From assembly GCA_946623125.1 (NCBI GenBank), contig CAMOQR010000005.1, positions 1 to 51,368 of the forward strand: DNA of 51,368 nucleotides. Reading direction: 5' to 3'. Position 1 is the first letter of the stretch; each line of letters opens with the position of its first letter. A program made the translations under genes and the position numbers. This stretch comes from an uncultured Caryophanales bacterium. Its GTDB lineage: Bacteria > Bacillota_I > Bacilli_A > RF39 > UBA660. The notes below the pieces were generated by a model. The model saw only the letters and a program-made list of their open reading frames with translations. It ran no database searches and was not told the DNA's origin. Positions 1-8,100 of the stretch are shown one piece after another.

Positions 1-67
1 TTTTGAGACTAACAAAGCCTTTATTTATAAGGGTATATGAGTAAAATGATCACTGTCACCATAGTTC
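1..67. other. Window edge, possible tail of an upstream gene
   Basis: One frame is open from base 2 and stops at 38-40 (TGA), so it could be the last 12 codons of a truncated upstream gene, but it is too short to identify. Nothing else is recognisable here. Confidence 0.2.
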
Positions 68-93
68 ATGACAAAAGGTATAAAAGTTTATGA

Positions 94-99
94 TATAAT
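94..99 (+). promoter_or_regulatory. Possible -10 element for the GNAT gene
   Basis: TATAAT preceded by TGA gives the extended -10 form (TGATATAAT) that recurs through this window. It lies only seven bases before the AGGAG ribosome binding site at 106-110, so the leader would be very short. No clear -35 is seen. Confidence 0.45.
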
Positions 100-118
100 A
101 TTAATAGGAGTTGATAGT

Positions 119-604
119 ATGACTATTATTGAGTATTCTGATAAATATTTAGAAGATGTGAAAGATTTATTAGTTGAATTAGAAGAATATATTTTATCAA
201 TTGATAAGGATAACTTAGATCAACTTCATTCTGAATATAGAGAAAAAATGGCAATGCTAGATTTAAAAGATGTTCATGATTTTAATGGGAAATGTTATTT
301 AGCTATTAATAAAGATGATAAAGCAATTGGACTTATTATGGGAACTATTCCACAATATGATGAATTTGATTATTTAGATTATAAATGTCCAAAAAGAGGA
401 GAAATTACAGAATTAATTGTTACAAGCAAAATTAGAAGTAATGGCGTAGGTCAAGAACTAATAAACAAAATGGAAGAATATTTTAAATCAGTTGGATGTG
501 AATATGTTATAGTTGATGTATTTGCCTATAATGAAATAGGAAAGAAATTTTATAATAAGAAAAATTATCACACAAGAATGGAAACAATGATAAAAAAAAT
601 ATAG
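119..604 (+). CDS. GNAT family N-acetyltransferase
   Basis: This 161-residue protein looks like a GCN5-related acetyltransferase, which moves an acetyl group from acetyl-CoA to an amine; the substrate cannot be told. The central strand 'RGEITELIVTSKIRSNGVGQELI' region (around residues 98-120) has the motif A arrangement R-S-N-G-V-G, and the C-terminal part ('YNEIGKKFYNKKNY') matches the usual motif B end where a Tyr/Phe-rich segment closes the fold. The start at 119 is preferred to the upstream ATG at 68 because AGGAG at 106-110 sits eight bases before it and a -10-like TATAAT lies between the two ATGs. It is followed 12 bases later by the nuclease-like gene, with AGGAG at 603-607, so the two are probably cotranscribed. 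Confidence 0.8.
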   Translation: MTIIEYSDKYLEDVKDLLVELEEYILSIDKDNLDQLHSEYREKMAMLDLKDVHDFNGKCYLAINKDDKAIGLIMGTIPQYDEFDYLDYKCPKRGEITELIVTSKIRSNGVGQELINKMEEYFKSVGCEYVIVDVFAYNEIGKKFYNKKNYHTRMETMIKKI

Positions 605-616
605 GAGTAGATTTTA

Positions 617-1114
617 ATGAATGAAAAATTAACAGAAGAAGTTATTGTTGATAAAATTATTGATTTTATGATAAATAAGGAAGATGGCAATTGGCATGAA
701 GAAAAAGTTGAAAAAAGTGATTTGCATAAACATGGAGTAGATATAAAACTTGTTGGAGGAAAAAGAAACAGCGAATATTTTTATATAGAGTGCAAAGGAA
801 AATCTTATGCAAAATCTGCTAGATCAGTAAATCGTGAAGGTTGGCTAAATGCTTTAGGACAAATAATAACAAGAATGGATGTTAAGAGATTTTCAATGGC
901 AAAAGATGGTTCTGGTATTTCAGGTATAAATCATGCATATAAGTATGGATTAGGTTTATATTGGGAATCAGCTCAAGTAGCACTTAGAAGAATTCCTAAA
1001 GAAGTAGCAGAAGTTTTATGCTTACATATATTTGCTGTTAATGATAAAGGCAAAGTTAAATATTTCACACCAAGTAAGTTTGGAAAAGTTTATACTAAAC
1101 AAGATTTCATTTAA
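617..1114 (+). CDS. PD-(D/E)XK nuclease-like protein, function unknown
   Basis: This 165-residue protein is not one I can name. It carries a clear PD-(D/E)XK-type signature: an acidic helix, then 'HGVDIKL' (Asp near residue 42), a short hairpin and 'YFYIECKGKS' (E-x-K near residues 58-60). That is the metal-binding arrangement of restriction endonuclease-like folds. A conserved-looking 'EGWLNALGQIITRM' helix follows, as in type II-like and Mrr-like nucleases. There is no partner methyltransferase or DNA-binding subunit nearby, so a restriction role is not supported. It sits between an acetyltransferase and a broken NIF3-like gene in a stretch that looks accessory. The fold assignment is an inference from motif spacing. 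Confidence 0.55.
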   Translation: MNEKLTEEVIVDKIIDFMINKEDGNWHEEKVEKSDLHKHGVDIKLVGGKRNSEYFYIECKGKSYAKSARSVNREGWLNALGQIITRMDVKRFSMAKDGSGISGINHAYKYGLGLYWESAQVALRRIPKEVAEVLCLHIFAVNDKGKVKYFTPSKFGKVYTKQDFI

Positions 1115-1130
1115 TAAAGGAGATAAAATA

Positions 1131-1471
1131 ATGAAGTATAATTAAAAAAAGTAAAAGTATTTGTTATGGTACCTAAAGAAAATTTAGATGATGTTAGAAC
1201 AGCTATGTGTAATGCAGGAGCTGGTGTTATTGGCAATTATACTTTTTGTTCAACTTCAACTAAATCAGTCGGTACGTTTATTCCAAATGATAATGCAAAT
1301 CCATATATTGGGGAACAGAACAAATTAGAATTTGTTGAAGAAGAAAAATTAGAGGTTATTTGTGATGTTAAAAATGTAAAAAATGTTATTCAAGAATTAA
1401 GAAAAAAACATTCATATGAAGAACCTGCAATCGATATAGTTCCACTTATGGATGAGTCAGATTTTTTATAA
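1131..1471 (+). pseudogene. NIF3/YqfO-like C-terminal (CutA-like) domain protein, frameshifted at its start
   Basis: From the ATG at 1166 the frame encodes about 100 residues typical of the stand-alone YqfO/NIF3 inserted domain (CutA/PII-like fold): 'MCNAGAGVIGNYT', 'GTFIPNDNANPYIGE' and 'SYEEPAIDIVPL'. The ribosome binding site AAAGGAG at 1116-1122 points to the ATG at 1131, but that frame reads M-K-Y-N and stops at 1143. Adding one A near 1140 would give M-K-Y-K-L-K-K-V-K-V-F-V-M-V-P-K-E-N, which restores the first beta strand that the family needs. The 1166 ATG has no ribosome binding site of its own. A one-base deletion in the A-rich run, real or from assembly, is the simplest explanation. 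The domain itself is intact, so function cannot be excluded. Confidence 0.65.
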
Positions 1472-1614
1472 TTTAATATAAATTAAAATGAATTCTACAT
1501 ACGTTTTAGATACTTTTTTTTTGTAAATTAGAAACTTATTCAATCGCAATATAGTAATATTCCGATTATTTTAAATCCTACGATTCATAGGTTGTTATAT
1601 TTTTCTAAAACCTA

Positions 1615-1620
1615 TATAAT
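1615..1620 (+). promoter_or_regulatory. -10 element for the HTH-VanZ gene
   Basis: Perfect TATAAT 23 bases before the chosen ATG and just upstream of the AGAGGG ribosome binding site (1632-1637). The -35 region is not obvious. The preceding bases 1472-1610 hold no gene that I can see. Confidence 0.45.
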
Positions 1621-1643
1621 TTTTAGTGAAAAGAGGGATGATT

Positions 1644-2579
1644 ATGGATATAGAAAAAATATCAAACCTAATTAAAACTAAAAGAAAAGAAAAAGGATTA
1701 ACTCAAGAAGAACTTGCTCAAAAAATAAATGTTACTGAAAAAGCAGTTTCTAGATGGGAAACTGGAAGAGGAACGCCTGATATTTCGTTACTTATACCTT
1801 TAGCTAATACTTTAGGGATAGATGTTTCTGAGCTATTAAGTGGTATTGAAAATAAAAAAGATTTGAATAATAGTATTGTTAAAATAATTGAGTATGAGGA
1901 AAATAGCAAAAAAAATAGAAATAAAACTCCAATTATTATCTCAGCACTATTGTATTTAATTTTTATATTTTTATATTTACTATATTTAAAGAATACATAT
2001 AGTACAATTCAGCATGTTTCATATTTAGGACATATAATATTTAATTCAATTTTTGCTTTATTAATATCAATTGCTAATTGGAATCTATATTCTAATTATT
2101 TTGATAAAGAAATAGATAAAGAAAAGATGAAAAAAATAACATATGCATCGTTATTGTTTTTATATACTATCATGATTTTAAATGTTACAATCTTTGAAAG
2201 AAATTTTAATTTTGAATCTAAGTGGCAAGGTTTAGATAATTATTTTAAATATGGAGGATTTAATATTGTTCCTTTTAAAACAATTATAGAATACTTTACT
2301 GATTTTGGAAGATTTTGGCCACGATATTTTATAGTAAATGTTATTGGAAACATAGTAGTATTTATGCCTATTCAATATTTAATGATTAAGATATTTGGAA
2401 AACAGTCTTTTCAAAGATATTTAATTATAAATATTATAATATTATTAATAATTGAGAGTATGCAATTAATTACAGGTGCTGGTGCATTTGATATAGATGA
2501 TATTTTATTAAATCTATTAGGGATGTTTTCTATATATTTTCTATATATAAAGTTTGAAAAAGTATTCAAAAAAGAATAA
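1644..2579 (+). CDS. XRE-type HTH regulator fused to a VanZ-like membrane domain
   Basis: This 311-residue protein has two parts. Residues about 4-60 form a Cro/C1-type helix-turn-helix ('KGLTQEELAQKINVTEKAVS', 'WETGRGTPDISLLIPLANTLG'). After a basic linker come at least five membrane segments (about 97-310) with VanZ-family marks: 'GGFNIVPFKTIIEY', 'NVIGNIVVFMPIQY', an E-x-x-Q pair in 'IIESMQLITG', and 'FDIDDILLNLLG'. VanZ-like proteins are linked to glycopeptide resistance or envelope change in some bacteria; the biochemical role is unknown. The fusion suggests a membrane-tethered transcription regulator that reports on the envelope. Start 1644 is chosen over the upstream GTG at 1626 because of the spacing from AGAGGG. 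Confidence 0.8.
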   Translation: MDIEKISNLIKTKRKEKGLTQEELAQKINVTEKAVSRWETGRGTPDISLLIPLANTLGIDVSELLSGIENKKDLNNSIVKIIEYEENSKKNRNKTPIIISALLYLIFIFLYLLYLKNTYSTIQHVSYLGHIIFNSIFALLISIANWNLYSNYFDKEIDKEKMKKITYASLLFLYTIMILNVTIFERNFNFESKWQGLDNYFKYGGFNIVPFKTIIEYFTDFGRFWPRYFIVNVIGNIVVFMPIQYLMIKIFGKQSFQRYLIINIIILLIIESMQLITGAGAFDIDDILLNLLGMFSIYFLYIKFEKVFKKE

Positions 2580-2615
2580 TAGATATCTCTAGTTATTTCA
2601 AGAAAATTCATATAT

Positions 2616-2644
2616 TTGATTAAATAATCAACATGTAATATAAT
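2616..2644 (+). promoter_or_regulatory. Promoter-like sequence over an inverted repeat
   Basis: TTGATT (2616-2621) and TATAAT (2639-2644) are separated by 17 bases. The -35 hexamer is one arm of the inverted repeat TTGATTAAATAATCAA (2616-2631), which could be an operator. The only recognisable downstream sequence before 2940 is the SEC-C remnant, so this may be the promoter of a lost gene or may serve the esterase at 2940. Confidence 0.4.
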
Positions 2645-2812
2645 GATTACGGAGACAAAAAGTGTTGTGAAAAGATGAATTTGTCCACATAGAGCAAAAT
2701 AATCATAATATTCATAATATGAATAATACTGATAATAAACACTGCTAAATGCCCATAAAATAAGGAAATTATACATAGTACTATATGTACCAAGAATTGT
2801 ACAAATACTTCC

Positions 2813-2866
2813 AAATGGTTAGCATGTGGCTCTGGTAAAAAGTATAAACAATGCCACGGAAAGTAA
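2813..2866 (+). pseudogene. Remnant of a SEC-C zinc-binding motif
   Basis: The frame ending in TAA at 2864-2866 reads C-G-S-G-K-K-Y-K-Q-C-H-G-K. That is the C-terminal half of the SEC-C motif (C-P-C-G-S-G-K-K-Y-K-x-C-H/C), which is found at the end of SecA and of many small metal-binding proteins. The first Cys-Pro is replaced by Leu-Ala. In a neighbouring frame the bases just before read I-L-P-N-G and then a stop, as if one or more indels had broken the usual P-N-D/G-C-P-C lead-in. No start codon or full domain can be found upstream. This is a gene end, not a functional protein. Confidence 0.6.
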
Positions 2867-2939
2867 GCAATATCAACGATTTGCGAAGATCATAAAGTGA
2901 GAAAAAGTGAAAAATTGATGAAATAACAAGGATAATAAT

Positions 2940-3635
2940 ATGAAAGAATTAATGATTAACAAAAAAATTATCAACATATATTGTGGAAAAAACGATAAAG
3001 AAGAATTACCTGTAATAATGATTAATATGTTTCAAAATGAAACAAAAGAATTATGGGAAAAATGTATAGAATCAAATATAAGTGATTTTATATTAGTGTC
3101 TATTTCTAATATCAATTGGAATGATGATTTAACTCCATGGAAATGTAATCCTATCTATAAAGGAGATTTAGGATATAAAGGAGATGCCGATAACTATTTA
3201 AAAGAATTAGAAGAGTTAATAATTCCAAAAGTTAAAGAATACGTAACTTTAAAACTAAATAAAAAAATAACATATTATGGAATAATAGGTTATTCTCTAG
3301 CAGGACTTTTTGCCCTATATACAGCGTATAAAACTAATACGTTTAAAAGAATAGGAAGTGTTTCAGGGTCTCTATGGTATCCAGATTTTTCAGATTATAT
3401 TAAAAAGAATAAGATAAGTGAAAATGTGGATAAAATATATTTTTCATTGGGAAATAAAGAAAAAAATACAAAAATAGAATTATTATCAACAGTAGAAGAT
3501 AAAACGAAAGAAATTTATGAATATGTTAGTAAAAATATTAATTCTATTTATGAAGAAAATGAAGGGAATCATTTTAATGATGAAATTTTGAGAATATTTA
3601 AAGGAATAAAATGGATTTTAGAGAATGAAAAGTAA
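2940..3635 (+). CDS. Alpha/beta hydrolase, esterase-like
   Basis: This 231-residue protein resembles the putative esterase (esterase D/IroE-like) branch of the alpha/beta hydrolases. The nucleophile elbow is G-Y-S-L-A-G near residues 117-122, with Ser as the likely nucleophile, followed by 'GSVSGSLWYPDF', a signature of this branch. The likely catalytic His is in 'EGNHFNDE' near residue 212. There is no signal peptide, so it is probably cytoplasmic. The substrate is unknown. AAGGAT at 2928-2933 precedes the ATG by six bases. It is followed by the promoter of the phosphofructokinase gene. Confidence 0.75.
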   Translation: MKELMINKKIINIYCGKNDKEELPVIMINMFQNETKELWEKCIESNISDFILVSISNINWNDDLTPWKCNPIYKGDLGYKGDADNYLKELEELIIPKVKEYVTLKLNKKITYYGIIGYSLAGLFALYTAYKTNTFKRIGSVSGSLWYPDFSDYIKKNKISENVDKIYFSLGNKEKNTKIELLSTVEDKTKEIYEYVSKNINSIYEENEGNHFNDEILRIFKGIKWILENEK

Positions 3636-3640
3636 AATTA

Positions 3641-3649
3641 TGATATAAT
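3641..3649 (+). promoter_or_regulatory. Extended -10 promoter for the phosphofructokinase gene
   Basis: TGATATAAT (TG at 3641-3642, TATAAT at 3644-3649). The start codon at 3740 is about 85 bases downstream, giving one of the longest leaders in the window. Confidence 0.55.
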
Positions 3650-3700
3650 TTATAGAAAGAGATAGTAATTTTATTTACTATTTACAATCAAATAAAAAGA

Positions 3701-3727
3701 AAGGACTCTAATATCTGACCATTAGAG
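3701..3727 (+). promoter_or_regulatory. Hairpin between a strong ribosome binding site and the pfp start
   Basis: AAAGGA-like sequence at 3699-3705 is followed directly by CTCTAAT (3706-3712), an 8-base loop and ATTAGAG (3721-3727), a 7-bp stem. The pfp ATG at 3740 has no purine-rich site at normal distance. If the stem forms, the ribosome binding site comes within about 12 bases of the ATG. This is an inference from spacing. Confidence 0.4.
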
Positions 3728-3739
3728 AATAGATGCAAA

Positions 3740-4972
3740 ATGAAAAAATTAATAGTAGGTCAATCAGGAGGACCAACATCTGTAATTAATGGAACCCTTG
3801 CAGGTGTTTATTATGAAGCAAAGAAGAAAGGGTTTGATAAAGTATATGGAATGTTAAATGGAATAGAAGGATTATTACAAGAGAGAATAATTGATTTAGA
3901 TGATTATTTCCAAGATAAAAATAATCTAGAATTATTAAAAAGAACCCCATCAAGTTTTTTAGGAACATGTCGATTTAAGCTTGGAGGATTTGAAAAAAAT
4001 GAAGAAACATATGAAAAAATATTTAAAATATTAGATAAACATTCAATTGATTCTTTAATATATATTGGTGGAAATGATTCTATGGATACTGTAGAATCCT
4101 TATCAGATTATGCATTATTAAAGAAGAAAAAGCAAAATTTTATAGGGGTACCAAAAACAATTGATAATGATTTACCAATAACAGATCATTGCCCAGGATT
4201 TGGAAGTGCCTGTAAGTATATTGCTACAACATTAAGAGAAATCATTCAAGATAATAACTGTTATGGAGATACCAAACCAACAATTGCTATTGTTGAAATA
4301 ATGGGAAGACATGCAGGATGGTTAACTGCATCTAGTGCCCTTGCAAAAGATGAAACATGTGAAGGAGTAGATGCAATTTACTTACCAGAAATACCATTTA
4401 ATATAGATACATTTGTAAAAGAAACAGAAGAATTATTGAAGAAAAAATCATCTATTGTAATAGCAGTATCAGAAGGAATTAAAACAGAAGATGATCAGTT
4501 TATTTGTGAATTAACAGATAATAATTTATTAGTAGATTCTTTTGGACATAAAGAATTATCTGGGTGTGCAGAAATATTAAGCAAAGTCCTAAAAGAAAAA
4601 CTAAATGTAAAAACAAGAGCAATTACTCTTTCAACATTACAAAGAGCAGCAGCCCATCTAGCCTCAAAAACAGATTTAGAGGAATCCTATCATTGTGGTA
4701 TGAAGGGAGCAGATCTTGCATATCAAGGGCAAACAGGTAAGATGGTATATATGAGTCGTATATCAAATAACCCATATAAAATAAAATATAAAGTATTTGA
4801 TGATATTCATAAAATTGCAAATATTGAGAAAAAGATTCCACTAGAATGGATAGATGTAGATAATAATTATGTAAAAGAAGAATTAATAGATTATTTAAAA
4901 CCATTGATTCAAGGAGAGGTAAAACAAATTTATAAAGATGGACTTCCACAACATATTAGTTTAAAAAAATAA
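3740..4972 (+). CDS. pfp: 6-phosphofructokinase, probably diphosphate-dependent
   Basis: This 410-residue enzyme phosphorylates fructose 6-phosphate at C1 in glycolysis. Family marks are 'GGPTSVINGTLAG' at the N-terminus, 'YIGGNDSMDT' near residue 113, 'GVPKTIDNDLPIT' near 139 and 'EIMGRHAGWLTASSALA' near 191. The two residues that tell the phosphoryl donor apart are of the PPi type: Asp in GGNDS where ATP enzymes have Gly (GGDGS), and Lys in PKTIDND where they have Gly (PGTIDND). It is therefore likely to use pyrophosphate and to be reversible. Length is longer than the ~320 residues of ATP-type bacterial enzymes and usual for PPi-type. It is a single-gene unit with its own promoter. Confidence 0.88.
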   Translation: MKKLIVGQSGGPTSVINGTLAGVYYEAKKKGFDKVYGMLNGIEGLLQERIIDLDDYFQDKNNLELLKRTPSSFLGTCRFKLGGFEKNEETYEKIFKILDKHSIDSLIYIGGNDSMDTVESLSDYALLKKKKQNFIGVPKTIDNDLPITDHCPGFGSACKYIATTLREIIQDNNCYGDTKPTIAIVEIMGRHAGWLTASSALAKDETCEGVDAIYLPEIPFNIDTFVKETEELLKKKSSIVIAVSEGIKTEDDQFICELTDNNLLVDSFGHKELSGCAEILSKVLKEKLNVKTRAITLSTLQRAAAHLASKTDLEESYHCGMKGADLAYQGQTGKMVYMSRISNNPYKIKYKVFDDIHKIANIEKKIPLEWIDVDNNYVKEELIDYLKPLIQGEVKQIYKDGLPQHISLKK

Positions 4973-5005
4973 TGAGAAAAAGAATAAATGTCACGATAGA
5001 AAATA

Positions 5006-5034
5006 TTTACAATATGTAATATTTCCGTTATAAT
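5006..5034 (+). promoter_or_regulatory. Promoter of the giant leucine-rich-repeat gene
   Basis: TTTACA (5006-5011), 17 bases, TATAAT (5029-5034). The start codon is at 5128 after a leader of about 87 bases; AGGTGA at 5118-5123 is the ribosome binding site. Confidence 0.7.
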
Positions 5035-5127
5035 ATATACAAGATAGAGTATAGAATTCGGCGACTATTTATTCTTTTTTATTGTGAAAATAGTTTAATT
5101 GAATTAACAATACAAGTAGGTGACAAA

Positions 5128-8100
5128 ATGAAAAATAATAAATTATATAAAAGATTTATTACAATATGTCCTTTTATATGTTTTTTTATCATACTTGTAA
5201 CAATTTTTTCTTTTTACTCAATTAAGGCAGACATGATTTATAAACTAATTAAAGATACTGATGGTATTACCTGGCAATATGGATATAATGCTGATACAAA
5301 AGAATTAGATGTAATGTTTTTTGATTCTGATAATGATATTACAGAATTAACGATACCGGATAAAAGTTACTTTATATCAAATGATGAAGATGTTGAAGAG
5401 GTAGAAAGTTACAGTTTTTCTAATTATGAAAGTTATAATTTAGGATTTCCTAGGGAGTTAAGTTCTACTATTACAAAAATTGATTTAACAAATGTAGAAA
5501 TTGTTAATGGAATCAAACCACTATCTAATAATGAAGAGGATGCTGTTGAAATTATTTTAAATCCAAATGGTTCTAAAATTGGAAAAGATGCATTTCGTAA
5601 TTTAAGAATTACTATTTTGAATTTAGATAAAGTTTTAGAAGTTGGACCTGGTGCTTTTTATAAAACAATTTTTACCGAAACAAATATAAATTTACCTAAT
5701 GTTACTTCTGTATTAGACGGTTCTTTTGAGGAGTCTAATATTACTTCATTAAAAATCAACTCCCCAGAAATTGGAATATCCGCATTTAAAAATTGCAAAT
5801 ACCTAACTAGTGTTACTCTACTTGATAATGTAAAAACTATTTTAGATAGTGCATTTGAAGGAGATTCTAGGTTAGCTTATTTTATATTTAATCATGCAAA
5901 AAATATTGGAAATAATGCGTTTAAAGATTGTACCTCTTGGAATATTGATATAAAAGATACGGAGATTGAAACATTAGGCACTGGAGTGTTTTGGGGAGAT
6001 ACTGGTTATAGAATAAGTATTACACTTCCAGAAAAGGTAAAAGGAATTAATTGGAGAACTTTTTATGAAACAAATATTACAGGTTTGAATTTAAGAAATG
6101 TTGAAGTTATTGGAGCAGAAGCCTTTCGTGACTGCAAAGGACTATCATCCATTGATTTTGGTAAAGTAGATACTATTAATTATCGTGCTTTTATTAATGA
6201 TTCTAATATTCATAATTTAGATTTATCAACAGGAGTAATTGATATACAAACTCAAGCGTTTGATAATTGTGGTATTGAGAATTTGAATTTAAATGGTGTT
6301 CAAAAAATCGAGCATGGAGCCTTTGCAAATAATATTATAAAAGAATTATATTTACCAAAGTCAATTGCTGTTATGAATACATCTGCGATTTGGTATAATA
6401 ATCCAATTACTAAAATTACCATTGCATTTGATACTTTGTCTAATCAAATTAAGATGTTGTGGGTTTTGTTGGATAAAGATGGCTATAATTATACAGACGC
6501 CACTTATAATGGAAGTAAGTATTTGGAGATGGTTGAATTAGTCGCTCCTTATTCGTCGACTGAGTCGGCAAATATTAATTCTAGATTTAATGTGTCTAGA
6601 AACTATTTTCTAAATCAATATCCTACTATGATTTCTAAGGACCAGGGAAGTGATCAAAATTGGGCAAATCGTTATAAGAATGTTCTGCAAGCTAACTTTC
6701 TTAATAATTTGCTTAATTTAGAAAATGTAAAAATAGGAGAAGGTTATGAATTTTTGGGGGCTGCTCAATTTAATGCTTGGTATGATACTGCACATACAAT
6801 TATTCCAAAGGATAAATTAAAAAGCATTTCTTTGCCATCCACACTAAAGGGAATTGGTGCTGCAGCTTTTCAACAAACATTTTCTGCTAATAATGTACCG
6901 ACTATTAATCTTCCTCAATCTCTAGAATTTATTGGAGCATGTGCATTTTTGTTATCTTTTGGCTTTAAAAATGATATTTACCTACCAAATTTAAAAGAAG
7001 TAGGGTCCTATGCATTTATGTATAGTGGAATTGTTGGTATTACGTTAAATAACAAGCTAGAATATATTGGGAGAGAAGTTGCTAATTTAACCCCTTATTT
7101 AAAGAAGATAGTTTTAGATTGTGATTTCTATGATTTAGTAAAACGATATGATAATGATTATGATTACAGTGATAAACAAATCTTTGCTGCTTATTTTCCT
7201 ACGAGTTATAGTAGTTTTTATCAAACAAGTTTTAAACATGATGGACAATACGATTTAATTCAATTTACTTCAAATGTTAAAACGAATCCTACTTTTTCAT
7301 CAACTTCTTATGGTATGAATTTTGGTGCTTTTTATAACATTAAAGTTACGAATTTTATTTTACAAGACTCTCAAATAACAAATTTAGGAAAGAATACTTT
7401 TATAGAAACTTCAGTATCCACCTTAGTACTTCCAAACACTTTAAAATCAATTGGGAATGATGCATTCTATAATTCTAAAATAGATGTTATGGACTTTTCA
7501 AATACTAGTGTAGAAACAGTTGGTAAATTGGCATTCATGAGAGTAAACGCGTCACTAATTAAGTTTCCACCATCCTTGAAGAAAATAGGGACTCAACTAT
7601 TTTATAAGTCGAAAATTAATACCATTGATTTTGAAAATACTCAATTGGAAACAATCGATGATAATGCATTTCAAGAAGTCCAAGCAGAAAAAGTTTTACT
7701 TTCAAGCACTTTAAAAGAAATCGGAAAACATGCATTCTTTGATGCAAAAGTAGAACAAAATGTGATGTTGTCATCTTCTATACAAAAAATTGATAATAAT
7801 GCATTTCAATTTTTTGATAGTGTAAATTTTCATATAGATTTACCTAATTTAACTTATTTAGGAGATTATGCGTTTCAATATAGTAGTATTACAGGAGTGA
7901 CCTTAAATGATAAATTAACGTACATAGGAACTAATGCGGTAAATCAAACAAAGAATTTGAAAAAAATAATTGTAGACTGTGATTTTTATGCTATAGCACA
8001 ATATTCAGACTATTATGCTAAATATGGACAAGCCTTTTCTAACTTTTTTCCTCATGTAAATAATGGCTATTCTAATAATTATGAATTAATTATATTTACA

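Larger units (their letters stand above)
2580..2939. other. Gene-poor interval with a promoter-like site and a decayed SEC-C sequence
   Basis: No intact gene is visible in these 360 bases. They contain a promoter-like pair at 2616-2644 and a SEC-C zinc-motif remnant ending at 2866, both listed separately. The remaining sequence is rich in short direct AT repeats (ATAATATTCATAATATGAATA around 2705-2727) and has stops in all frames, which fits an eroded gene. Confidence 0.55.

Noticed and set aside
2411-2776. Open frame of 121 codons on the - strand over the end of the HTH-VanZ gene
   Set aside because: It overlaps a well-supported gene, has no ribosome binding site and is a Tyr/Phe/Ile-rich composition typical of reversed AT-rich coding DNA.
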